NCBI GenBank assembly: GCA_900312665.1
Contig: ONZQ02000002.1
Location: 1,153,865 to 1,217,864 of the forward strand
Direction of reading: 5' to 3'
Origin: Cephalotrichum gorgonifer
Taxonomy: Eukaryota > Ascomycota > Sordariomycetes > Microascales > Microascaceae
DNA: 64,000 nt
Of this stretch, positions 31,980 through 43,443 are shown one piece after another; the first letter of the stretch is position 1; the number at the start of each line of letters is the position of its first letter. Both the position numbers and the translations under genes were made by a program. The notes under the pieces are model-generated. The model saw nothing but the letters and a program-made list of their open reading frames with translations, was not told the DNA's origin and did not search any database.

Positions 31980-32640
31980 CTAAGGAGCCCACAGGGTCTC
32001 CCTGGTCCGCCAATACTGACCCTGCCCAGTTTCAGAACCCGAAAAGAAGCTATAATGTGACCAGTCGTACGCCTTGGCAGCGGGAAAGAAATCTCCCCGT
32101 CAAACCTGGCATATTTTCCCTCCTTCGGCACCGGCATCGCCGCAGCGTCGTCGCCGGGGTGGATGGCCCTCATCAAGGGCGTGGAGATGCGAACCATATC
32201 CTTGCTCTCCTTCCTAAATACGTTGAACATGGCGGGGGCAACCTTGTAATACTTGCCTGGCCCGATACTCTCATCCGCGAGCGTCTCCTCGTCCGCAACA
32301 AGGAAGACATCCGTCCACACACCATCTGGAATCTTCCCGCCCTCCCTCATTTCCGAAAGCGCTCCCGGAGGACCGCAGCCGAGCTCCCATCAGGGGTTTC
32401 GTCAGATATGAAGATGGTCATATGTATGGGCCAGAGCTCGGAGAACCTGTTCCACTTTCTAGAAATGTGCTGTCGGGCCCTGCCACAGGATGTCTTGAAC
32501 AAATCCCACCTCTCATCGCTTGCGTTATCTGCGCTATAGGCCGTCCGAAACCAGAGGAAACTCCATCGTTGGATATCTGTGTCCACTATACGTTGCACCC
32601 ACCCATTGCACTCGCGGCTAGCTGCGCAGGTACTAACGAT
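31980..32640 (-). pseudogene. frameshifted conserved fungal hypothetical gene
   Basis: Three minus-strand frames join into one protein-like sequence. Frame one has RIVDTDIQRWSFLWFRTAYS and ends MTIFISDETPDGSSAAVL. Frame two continues GGKIPDGVWTDVFLVADEET, GKYYKVAPAMFNVF and RFDGEISF. Frame three continues AAKAYDWSHYSFFSGSE and stops at 31980. Each junction needs only a one-base change and has no splice signals. The pattern (W-F-x-YRT/FRTAY, DGSS..VR.RF, VFLVADEETLAD) resembles a widespread family of uncharacterised ascomycete proteins whose function is unknown. Two frameshifts argue for a dead gene; assembly errors near the gap are a possible alternative. The frame further upstream, to 32926, is doubtful. 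Confidence 0.6.
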
Positions 32641-34508
32641 ACTCGTGTCGCAGTCGCTTTTGGATGTCAGCCGAGGCCTCAGCTCGCCTCTGGGATAACC
32701 TCATGCAGGCATTTCTAATAGCTGCCCACTCATCGACGGGCATAGTATTGTCTTCCACTTTGTACCGCAGTTCACGGCCTTCCTTTGTAATCGAGGCCCA
32801 AGTCCTGTCTAAACGGGGTGAGGTAGTACACCTCCTCGCTAGTAAGGCTCTTGGGAGAATATCGACTACCTTTATATTGATCATATCAAACATTTTATAC
32901 GCCCCGGTGAAACAATAAAACTCCACCCTGTTATTTAGTAAGGTCTAGCTTCGAGAAGGATTTGATACATCAGAATCAGGGGATCAGAGGGTAAGATTGA
33001 TGATAAAGCTTCTGCTAGACCGAAGAAGGTATTGTCCAACGAAAACCCGGGTGTCCAACATGAGTTTATGGTGCTTCTTATGATGTCCTCAATCTTAATT
33101 GAAGGCGGATACGGCCTAATAGTTGACAGCTCGAGGTTGGCATGTTGCTGGCAAATAAGCTCTGGTAACGCTCTATTGAGCGTGGCGATGAGTTGAATAG
33201 CCCCGTTCCATCCTTAGGATTTTTGCTTACCCCTTTCAGGCTGTCCAACCTGGTGAGATTTTTACCAATGCCGGAGTTCTCAGCCTTTGATTAGGCTAGG
33301 GATGGAATGAATATCGCATCTGGAAGTCTATAAAGACAGTATTCGCGGCTGAAGAACCAGTGGTCTATTTTGGAATTCTCGCCATATGGACATAAGTCAA
33401 GTGACACTCGTATCAAGACTAGTGAACGGTCACACCTCGTCTTTTGTTGATATGACCATTGGTGTCGAGTTGTCAGCCACCTTGAATGATCTTCTCTACG
33501 AGTAGATATGACTTTTCCCATTCCAGTCTAATATCACGCCTGGTAGCTGATTACGTACTCTCGGCTATAATATCTATATCCGAGGGTGGAGGTCGATGGT
33601 GGGGCGGTAGCGACGGCGATGACTCGGGTTTGAAAGCCGAGCTGTAGAGCAAGGTACGAGTACACCAGTGTCCACATAAACCAAGCGCGCACCCCTCTAC
33701 AGGACTTCATTTACAACTAGTCATGGAGGCAGATGGCGGGGACTTTGGGGCTCCATCCGGTCTCCAACTTGGAGGATGCGGGGCTCGGTGGTATTACATT
33801 GTACTCCCCGGAAACTCCCCATATTCCCCCACAGCTCCTCCAGAAGAGAAAAAAGTTCCTGGCAGACTCCATGCGCATGCGCATGGGCTGGGGGGCGGGG
33901 ATGGCGCTTGTTATGACCAAAGTGGGGATGTTTATAATAATTATGGGCAACAGGTGCTTGGGCTTACCGGATTCGGGTGAGGGGCCGGAACTGACTTTTA
34001 GAAACTCCACGTACTCGTACTTGTACTCGCCCATAGCATACTGGGACTACAAGACTGAGAGTATAAGTACAAAAATCTCCGCTCTTACTGCGGATCGGAC
34101 TTGCCGCACGATTGGAGCAAGATCTACTCGTACGACACATGAGGAATACATCTTACCCTATTGTGCAGGGCCCTTGGATACGAGTACGTATTACATCTGC
34201 ATTGGATCGATGTGTATTCGAAGATCTTTGCCCGAATCCGGGCTTAGTTGGAATATGTGCCAGGGGTGGTTTTGAAAAAGATCTCCCTGGCAATGGCCAG
34301 CCGGGCTCGGCCTCGGCCGGATCTGGTGCCCTTTGCTCGTCTAAAGTCTTCGTATAAGAACTATGCCCGGCTTGCTGCATTTGTATATCTTCTCCGCCGG
34401 TTATTCTCTTGACTTGTGGCCCTTCCGTCTCGTGTTTGCTGCGCTCACCCAGCTCCTCTCTCAGTACTGTGGTCACCTACCTACCTACGGTCCATAACTC
34501 CTGGCATC
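32641..34508. other. intergenic, sugar-transporter upstream region
   Basis: No gene recognised in about 1.9 kb. The part nearest the transporter is dense in GTACTCGTAC/GTACGAGTAC-type motifs (33653-33664, 34009-34030, 34123-34137, 34178-34192). Confidence 0.45.
34009..34030. repeat. clustered GTACTCGTAC motifs
   Basis: Near-tandem GTACTCGTAC and TTGTACTCGC, about 480-500 bp upstream of the sugar-transporter ATG. Related motifs recur at several other promoters in the window. Confidence 0.5.
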
Positions 34509-36459
34509 ATGACCGCCCCAGCAAAAAGTGCTGCCCAGCAGCGATCCGAGCTAGCGTACAACAATCGCTGGAAGACTCTTCAGGATAACCCCAAGATCAT
34601 ATTGATCGCCCTCTTCGCATCGTACGTTATGATCATGTCTTTGCCCGGGCGAGTTTCTGTAGCGAGCGATAGCAATGCTAATATGCCATCCACTGTCAGC
34701 TTTGGTGGCTTCGAATATGGATACCAGCAGGGTGTCCTCGGGCAGTCCTTCGTCATGACGTCCTTCGCGGAGAACTTCCCCTCGGTTGTAGGATCTTCGA
34801 GTGCCAAGGGGTGGCTTACTTCCGTCCTGCAGCTGGGTGGTATCCTCGGGTCTTTAACAGCGGGGATTTTCGGCGAGGTGTTCTCGAGGAAGTATACCAT
34901 GTTTTCCGCCTGTTTATGGGTCATCCTTGGGAGCTTCCTGTATACAGGAGCGAGCTATCATAAGCCTGCCATGCTGTTTGCAGGCCGATTCTTTACCGGT
35001 TTGGGTGTCGGAACGTTCAGCGGAGTCGGGTATGTTCCTGGTCCAGACCTATGCGAGCATACAAGACCTCGACTGACGGATTTCACTCATCGTTTCTAGG
35101 CCCCTTTACAACGCCGAACTCTCATCCCCAGAGCTACGAGGATTTGTGGTCTCCTTCTATCAATTCTGCACCATATTCGGCATCATGCTTTCCTTCTGGA
35201 TCGGCTACGGCTGCAACTACATCGGCGGGACAGGAGCCGGCCAGTCCAGCCTAGCGTGGCAACTGCCGTCCTACATCCAGGGAATCCCGGCGGCGATCCT
35301 AGCCGTCGGGATCTGGTGGCTACCCTTCTCTCCTCGGTGGCTCATAAAGCAGGGTCGCGACGAGGAAGCGCAGAAGACGCTCTCGTACCTCCGCAAACTC
35401 CCGCTGGGTCACGACCTCATCGAAGTCGAGTTCAAGGAGATCAAGGCGGAGTGTCTTTTCGAGCAGCGCTCGTTCCAGAAGGCGTTCCCGCAGCTCGCCG
35501 AGAGGCAGACGACTAGTGTCCTAGTGAGGGAGGCAGCTCAGTACTGGCAAATTCTGCGGAACTGGGATAACTTTAAGCGAGTTTCCACGGCGTGGCTGGT
35601 TATGTTCTTCCAGCAGTGGAGGTAAGGGCGCTCTCGAAACAGCCATCGAGACTCTTCGGGGAGTTGGTTGCTAACGGATTTGATCCAATGAACTAGTGGC
35701 ATCGACGCTATCATCTATTACTCGGCAGATGTCTTCGAAAGCTTGGGTCTAACGGGTGGCACCCTGTCTATGCTCGCTACAGGTGTCACGGGTGTAGTCT
35801 TCCTCCTGTCAACAATTCCAGCCATGCCCCTGATCGACAAACTTGGGCGGAAGTCGATGCTGATTGTGGGATCCATTGTAATGTGGGTCTGTATGATGAT
35901 CCCGGGCATCCTCGACTCGCAATTCCACGACAGCTGGGCCACCCATGAGGCGGCCGGGTGGGTGGCCGTCGTGTTTATTTGGATCTATATCGGAGCTTTC
36001 GGTGCTACTTGGGGACCGGTGTCGTGGGTGCTCATCTCCGAGGTCTTCCCATTGTCTATTCGGTCCAAGGGGGTTTCCATTGGCGCTTCGAGCAACTGGG
36101 TGAGTACTACGTACGGGGTCCCGAACCCACAATCGAGAAGACTAACGCTTTTCCAGGTAAACAACTTCGCGGTGGCCTTCTACGTCCCTAAGATGTTCGA
36201 GGTTTGGGGTTTCGGAACCTATATCTGGTTCGCAGGGTTTTTGACCGCCGGAATCGTGTGGGTATGGTTCTGTCTCCCGGAGACAAAGGGAGCAAGCATG
36301 GAGGAGATGGATCGTGTGTTTGGGAGTAATTCCGGAGAAGAGGATGCCGCTTTGATGCGACGGGTGCGTTATGAAGTTGGGCTCACGGATGAGCTGGAGG
36401 ACGATGCCATGTTCGCCGAGAAGGCAGCGGTAGGGATGACCGAGCACCAGTCTGCATAG
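34509..36459 (+). CDS. MFS sugar transporter (sugar porter family)
   Basis: Five exons, join(34509..34621, 34700..35029, 35100..35621, 35697..36099, 36157..36459), give 556 aa with all phases closing. Twelve TM segments are expected. Sugar-porter signatures are present: FGGFEYGYQQGVLGQ in TM1, the GRFFTGLGVGTFSGVG/PLYNAELSSPELRG block, FQQWSGIDAIIYYS in TM7, DKLGRKSML and the C-terminal PETKGASMEEMD. The long loop between TM6 and TM7 is hydrophilic. The sequence resembles fungal quinate/lactose/hexose permease groups; the actual sugar cannot be chosen from sequence. It acts at the plasma membrane by proton symport. The first intron is removed at TCGCATC|GTACGT; without splicing the frame stays open, so retention would insert 26 residues. 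Confidence 0.92.
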
Positions 36460-37446
36460 GTAGCGAACAGTCGGAGGGCTTGGGAAAGGCATAGGCATAG
36501 ATGCCACCTTACACAGCCATGAATACCAGGCGCAAGATCTGTAAATGACCTCGAGCAGGACTTCGGGCTTCGTTTCGCGAGCTTCGCTTATATCCTGATG
36601 ATGCGTGACCGGGTTTGATTTTCCAATGTATTTCCTGCGGGCCCAAGACTATTGCGTGACCATTGTGGGAAACAGCTCGTGATGGCTAATTTACGGGGGT
36701 GTTTGTGTTTGGGTGTCAAAAATGTGCATGGGGGGGTTAACGATATCTCTCTAGCTTGAATCTGCTATTAGAGCTCACATTCTTAGCTAGAAGAGTTTCC
36801 AGGCGGCGGTCCTGAGACATCTTGGGAAAGAGAAACCATCGTAGGACTGAAGTTCTGAGTTACCAGTATTTGAAACAACTCTAGCTTAGATCCCCTTTGT
36901 GTAGCCTTATTCACCTTTATGGCAATGTGACATCCAGCAATACTATCAGCTAAGCTCCATGCACGTTCAATTAACTGCTTCTGCCTGGCAGCAACATTGG
37001 TCTGGCCTGTTCCTCCACATGCTAAAGCATTATGCTCCAGTGGGACTCACTGGAACAGCATATGAAAACCCAGGCACAAACTTGTTACAACAGGCATAGG
37101 TAAAGGGAGATTGGGGCTTCAAGTTCTATGTGTGTGCCTTTCAGGCCTCATTATATCACTTGGGAAGGTGCAAGTTTAGGTCCAGTATTACCAGCTCCAG
37201 TATTTCTGTTCCACCCGGCTGCTCCAGAACTTACTGGACCACATTCACTATACAATTTTGAATTGTGAGCTCACTTCGACAAATTATAAGTACCTCCTCG
37301 ACCTCCTGCGTTATGAGTATTTCCTCGCGCCTTCCTTTCTCTTTGAATCTACACCATAACCACAATACAATCGCAACAAAACAAGAATGCAGCCTGTTTG
37401 CAGCTGAAGCACGCTGACTAACAGAAAGAGTAGAACCACAAAGACG
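36460..37446. other. intergenic, no gene recognised
   Basis: Contains a small inverted repeat CCAGTG-GGACT-CACTGG near 37039-37055 and several CCAGTA/CTCCAG repeats at about 37177-37240. No transposase remnant could be read. Confidence 0.4.
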
Positions 37447-38956
37447 ATGTTCATGGATTCGGCCATGGAGCTCACCGGTAAGGGTGATGAATTGCTGGCC
37501 ACTCTCCCACTGCACATCATTAGCGACATCCTAGCTGGCCTTGACAACTTCCAGGATCTCCAGTCTGCAACTCGTTCCGGCCCGATCTTTCTTGCGGCCT
37601 TCCGCGAACATCGCAGATTCGTACTTGCCAGGGTCACATACAACCGGATCCCATCGGTGCTTGTCGGCTATGCTGTCCGACTCGAAGAATCTAGGAGAGT
37701 CGAGGGGATGAACGAACCTCATGCCGTGGAGTTCCTGGAAAAGCATTTTGCCACCCCGACTTATCTGGATTACGCCTGGGATTGATTGAAAGGTCTCAGC
37801 GTTCCGGGCATCGTGTACGTGAACAAGAAGTACAACGCTGTCGAGGCCTTGGCCCTGGAGTATGCCCGCGATGTCCTGCCTCGCTTCTGTGAGGCAATGG
37901 AGCTTGACCGTGGCGGCCCAACGGAAGTCGAGATGTATCGGGTCAAGCGCGCGCTTTTCCGGTTCCAGATACTCAACAACGTTTGCCTGCCTCAGAGCAT
38001 GGACAGTCCGTCGAGGAAGAATATAGCTGCCTTATTCTACAACACCCACCCACCGTGGGTGAATAAGTAGATTGTCTGCGTTTTCGAGTTTCTGGAGCGC
38101 CGGTTGAACCGAGGTAAGTTGGGCTGGCATACGTACCACTCTCCCGTCCATGACCGCTAACGAGTCCTGCTATTATTTCAGCGGTCGAAATGCTCGTACA
38201 GTACGATATCTACTGAGGCTACCGGATGCTCTCATGGGAACCTATGGATAGGCCGTGGCTCCTGAGTCAATTTGTGCGCCAACCCGACCTCCCCGTGCGA
38301 AGCCTCACCGGCCGTGGCTGACATGTGGCCAGTTTTGCCGAGGCCTTCCTTTCCTCCAGAAAGTCATCTGCGGGCCCCAGACCTACGATGACTGGGTCAA
38401 ACTTCTCCAGCCTGACACCGGGCCAGGCTGGCACAAGACGCCCCGCTCGCTCTTGTATACCGCATTCAGCTGCCTGGATCTTCCCCTCGATGTTCAAGCG
38501 AGGCTCAGAAACATGCGATTGGACCGCCTCAGCAGTGATAGCCTTCGGGAGCTGGGAGGATATGGAGACGCGGCTGGAAACGATGGGGAAACATCCGGCT
38601 CTTGCTGGGCATGGCGAGTGGCCCATCGGAGGTACACTTTCGAGCAGGTGAATGACTACAACCACATCGCCGACGAGATTACGGGATTTGGATATGTCAT
38701 TTGGGACTTCGGGGTCCATCCTTCCATGATGAAAGTGAAGATAATCAATGCTATGATTAACTTTCGTCATGGGTATCCGATGGTGGAGAGGCTGATCAGT
38801 CGTTCTGCTAGCGTCGGGATCTACGGATCTGGGGCGGACGGGGTTGGTGGGGCGAGGAGAGCGAGCTGGAGGATGTGCGGGGCTGGGCAAGAGGGACATT
38901 CAATATCTCAGGGCCAAGTGGAGGGGGAATGGGAAGACGAAGACGAAGAAGCTTAA
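37447..38956 (+). pseudogene. F-box-like protein relic with in-frame stops
   Basis: An ATG at 37447 opens a frame with an F-box-like start (LLATLPLHIISDILAGLDNF, then QDLQSATRSGPIFLAAF). Protein-like sequence continues in the same frame through a TGA at 37783, a TAG at 38068, a GTAAGT intron with an acceptor at about 38180, and a further TGA at 38214. Downstream, LPFLQKVICGPQTYDDWVKL and later RRYTFEQVNDYNHIADEI read in a shifted frame to 38956. The interrupted but otherwise continuous homology indicates a dead gene. All three stops could arise by C-to-T change, as in repeat-induced point mutation, but the region is not strongly AT-biased. Intact relatives would be F-box proteins of unknown target. 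Confidence 0.6.
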
Positions 38957-41233
38957 CAGGCGATGGTTCTACTAACCAGGCGTGGCGGGACGTGTTCCGC
39001 GTACGCCTTGAGACAGTGGACATGGTCACAGTTCATGCAAGAATGGAAGAAATGGTTTTATGGTTTGACCGGGTGGTGTCTCGTCGAGGTGGAAATCGAT
39101 CGCGGGGTAAACAGAGACACCGGCAATAATAATAAATGGGTTACGTGGAACTTTTAAACATGGCTGAGTTTTGACATGACGGCTTTAAACTGGTGTTTAC
39201 GCTTCCAGGAAAATGTCCGAAATATGCTCCTTCACAAATACTCCCGGGACGCCCGGCACATGTTGGTTGCAACGATGCTGTTCGCGCAAAACAAAAACAG
39301 GCCGCGTTGCTTACCTAGCACGGAGGAATACAGCATCGCATATTGTCAGGAGCATATTGGGTCAAACGGAGGTATTACCCTTCCAAGGCACCATGCGCGT
39401 CGGAGTCGAATTGGGAGCCAGGGTAGGCTCCTCCGGAGAGAAAAAAGGTACCAGGCACTCCTGTGCTCCTCGTCCAGCAGATCCTGTTTTCCCCCACACA
39501 CCAAAAACATACAAGTATTTATTATTATTGCGGGGAGTAAGAATAAGGGTGAATACTTGCTTGTAGATCATGCTAATTTTCTGGTGGGGCATGGGGCCAC
39601 TAGCTTCTATGGCTGGAGCCGATCGGATCTCGGCCAAGAGGGGCCGCCGACCCTCTTAAAGGCAGAGCCAAGTACTAGCAGTTAAGCATGATCTCCATGA
39701 CGGCGGGGGAGCACAGGGCGCGGAATCAACCACACTACACCACACACCACACCCCCATTGCGTTTTCTCGTCACCATTGCAAACATCCTTCCAGCGTCCC
39801 AGCAGTTCCAATTCACCGGCCGCGTGGTTTTTAAAATCCCGACGCGGGCTGAGCGCCACGTTGGTCCATGGCCATGTGGTCGACGGAGTACATCCTCCAG
39901 GTACTCGTAGTCCATGCTTGCATTGATGGAACTTTATGCAACCGACATCTCAGGGGAGTGAACTCTCGGCGTCAACGTCCAGATCCGGCTCCCCCGGCTG
40001 CTCTCCTTACCTGCAGCCCACCGTGCCAACCCTGCCGTACTCAGACTACATATACTTGCATTTGGATTTCCAGTGCGCCGTTGCTCAGGTGCCCGAGGTC
40101 TTGACCCCAAGTACGAAGTAGTACAAGTAGTTACGTAGTAGTAACGCGATATTAAACATCCAGCGGGGCTCCACGTACGATGCAACCTCTAATTTCGGTC
40201 GACGGGCTCCGATTGCTTTTGGGAAGTTTATTTCTCCAGTTCTAGCGCCTCCAATGGGGCGTCCTTCGGCGCGGAACCCTTATCCGGCGGCAGGGGTTAA
40301 GTCAGTGCGTAGCAATATTGCAGGGTAGGTGGCCGCAGTCTTTCCAGATTAAGCCTTTCGACTGAAGGATGCGGCGAGGATCCTGGTGCAAGCGAGGACG
40401 CGGGGGGCTCCAGTCCTTCCCCGTGAGCCCTAACTAATTACTAGTACGTGTACTCTAAAAGCTAGCGACGGCTCGTATCCGGGACCGACCCTCTTCCCTC
40501 CATCCTCCGCGTAAACGAGTGAGGTGAGCGGTAGTATCAGCATTGAGGGATATTCGGAATGAGCGGATGCTTGGTTTGTCATTCCCACAAACGACGAAGT
40601 TTTAAATGAATCGGATGCGAAATAGAAATAGAAACTAAACAAGAATTGTGTCCATCTTGCAGGAGAAGCTTTTCGTACTCGGAGGTCGCGGTGTTTTGAG
40701 GAGTGAGCAAGTACGGAGGACTTGCCCACTTGTGTTGCAAAGAGATTGCAAAGCAATGTGTACCAAGTTTGAAAGTACAAATCAGGCAATTGGGACATGG
40801 GCATGCAGGGTCAAGCGAGCTTGAATACGAGTACCTGCACGTACCCCATAACAGTACCTCCTCATGCAAGCCACAATACAGAGTACAATGGCCTCCCAGA
40901 GCAGCAAGTTGCCACATCAGGGAACTCCGGTCCATCAATGCTCCGTCCAGGGGAGGTATTGACCGGGGCTCGGGTTGGAAGAATGCGACATGGTAGTATT
41001 GGGGGGGTGTGGAACCATGGAAATTGCGCTGGCGGTGCCGTCGGGGCCGCACCACAGCGTGGTACCGAGGAAGCTCCTCACCGCATACAAAATGCTGCCG
41101 CATTCCTGCCGTCTTTCTAGAATGCTGCCGTGGCTGTCACACCCTTCACGTCGTTCTTTACCTTTGTCTTTCGTTGGGAATTTGGAAGTCAGTCAGTCCA
41201 GCTAGTTCAAGGTTTTCTGAGGCATTCGTGACC
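38957..41233. other. intergenic, GMC oxidoreductase upstream region
   Basis: No gene supported in 2.3 kb. GTACTCGTA/ACGAGTAC-type motifs occur at 39901-39910 and 40824-40845, and several CTAGTACGTGTACTC and TAGTACAAGTAG-like words occur between 40110 and 40460. Confidence 0.45.
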
Positions 41234-43169
41234 ATGAAGACTGGAGATTTGATTCCTCTTGCGGCGGCGTACTTGGCCGCCGTCGCTGCCGCTGCCAGCG
41301 AGTATGACTATGTAAGTCGCGTTTGAACACCGCTACCCGCCGTTGGGGAATTTGTGAGCCAATTGGCCTACCCAATTTCCCGGCCGCCGATCTCGCGCAT
41401 CATCCACGCCACCACAAACAACATGCTCTTTGCTTACCAGTCTGTGTGTGCCATTGCAGGTCATCGTCGGTGGTGGTACCGCGGGCATCGCCCTGGCGAC
41501 CCGCCTGAGTCTCGGTCTCCCGGATGCCGACATCCTCGTCATCGAGGCCGGCCCTGCCGCCCTCGACGAGATCCGCATCAATGCCCCCGGCATGCGCGGC
41601 TCCACTCTCGGCTCGGTGTACGACTGGAACTACACCACGACCCCGCAGGAGAGCATCAACGGCAGGGTCATCGACGTCAACCGCGGCCATGTCCTCGGCG
41701 GATCGTCGGCCCTGAACTACCTGTGCTACGACCGCGCTTCCGCCGCCGAGTACAACGGCTGGGGCGAGCTTGGCAACAAGGGGTGGAACTGGGACACCAT
41801 GTCCGCCGCCATGGTCAAGTCGGAGAACTTCACCGGCACGAGCTCCGACCTGCACGGCGACTCCGGCCCCATCCGGAGCACCTTCAACCGCAACGTACCC
41901 GAGTGCCTCGCCTCGTGGCTGCCGACCATGAATGCGCTCGGCATCGACACCAACGAAGAGTTCATGGGCGGCTTCCCCATCGGCGCCAGCATCCAGACCA
42001 CCAACATCGACGTCACCCACTACACCAGGTCGTACAGCGCCGTCTCCTATCTCCCGCTCGCTGGCTCTAACCTCGAGGTCATGACCGAGACCCGCGTCGC
42101 CAAGGTCAACATTGTCAACCTGAAGAAGGCGGGCTGCAAGAAGCTCCACGCCACCGGCGTCACGCTCGAGGACGGAACCGTCATCAAGGCCCGTAAGGAG
42201 GTTGTCCTGACTAGCGGCTCCATCGGGAGCCCCGGCCTTCTCGAGCTCTCGGGTGTCGGCCAGGCCAAGGTCCTCAAGGCCGCCGGGATCAAGCAGCTCA
42301 TCGATCTCCCCGGCGTCGGCGAGAACCTCCAGGACCACATCCGCACGTCCAACTCGTACACTCTCAAGCCCGGCTTCGAGTCCTTCGACTTCATGATCTA
42401 CGACAACGCGGGCCCCGCTGCCGCTGCTGAGGTCGCCCGCTGGCTTGCTGGGGAGCCCAGCTGGGTCGACTACACCTCGGCTACCTACGGGTTCCTGAAC
42501 CTGGAGCAGATCGCGGGCAAGGAGGGGGCGAAGAGCCTCATCGCCGACGCGAAGGCGGCTTACGGGAAGACGTCTACCAAGGTTGACCTGAAGAAGATCG
42601 AGCAACTCAGCGACGCGACGGTGCCCCAGGTCGAGATCATCTTCGAGGCCAACTACATCGGTGCCAAGGGCTACCCTGGTAGTGGCAACCTCATCACGCT
42701 GTTCTCGTCCCTCGCGCACCCCATGAGCCGTGGAAGCGTGCATATCGACGCCACCAACCCCCTCGGCAAGCCCATCATCAACCCTAACTACCTCTCTAAC
42801 GATTACGATCTCCAGGCCTCCATTGCCGCCGCCAAGTATGCCCGGAAGATCGCCAACACCGAGCCCATGGCCTCGACCTGGGAGAACGAGTGGGAGCCCG
42901 GCCCAGAGGTCGAGACTGACGAGCAGTGGGAGGAGTTCGTGCGGGGCGCCACCCAGACCTTCTACCACCCCGTTGGTACTTGCGCCATGCTGCCCCGCAA
43001 GGATGGTGGTGTTGTGGACTCGGACCTCGTCGTCTACGGAACGGCTAACCTTCGCGTCGTCGACTCGAGCATTACCCCAACCCTCTTGTCGGCGCATATC
43101 CAGACCGCCGTGTACGGCATTGCTGAGATTGCGGCGGAGAAGATCATTGCGAAGGCCAAGAGCGCTTAA
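41234..43169 (+). CDS. secreted GMC oxidoreductase
   Basis: Two exons, join(41234..41311, 41460..43169), give 595 aa. The first exon is essentially a signal peptide (LIPLAAAYLAAVAAAAS) and ends within the FAD motif, continued as VIVGGGTAGIALATRLS. GMC signatures include GHVLGGSSALNYLCYDRAS (PROSITE GMC-1 region), VLTSGSIGSPGLLELSGVG (GMC-2 region) and the catalytic pair His529 in FYHPVGTCAM and His572 in SAHIQTAVYGIAE. The enzyme would oxidise an alcohol or sugar with flavin and produce hydrogen peroxide outside the cell, or act as a dehydrogenase. It resembles the aryl-alcohol/glucose oxidase/choline-dehydrogenase-like ascomycete groups; the substrate is uncertain. The minus strand opposite is also open for 565 codons, a consequence of GC-rich third positions. 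Confidence 0.94.
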
Positions 43170-43443
43170 AGGGGTCGTGTTGGAGAGGGGTCAGTGTAGG
43201 AGTCAAACTTAATGCATCCAGTATATTAATCGCAAAGCGCTATTAATATCGGCTATATTTTTGTATGAAGATCTCACACGGGTAATAGAGTACGGAACCG
43301 TAATGTACAACATGTATAGCTCTGAAAAGTAATATCGAAGAGAACTACACCCCACCCATGCCACCAAGAAGTGAACTTTCGCCCTCGAAGGCCAGCTGCG
43401 TATCTGTGTCATGAACTGAGCCCAATTTGGGCATGTATGCCCC

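Noticed and set aside
37034..37060. Inverted repeat CCAGTG-CACTGG as a transposon end
   Set aside because: No matching partner end, target-site duplication or transposase fragment could be found nearby.
41400..43097. Long open frame of 565 codons on the minus strand
   Set aside because: It is the antisense of the GMC oxidoreductase; composition (Gly/Val/Leu/Asp-rich) reflects GC-biased third positions and it shows no domain.
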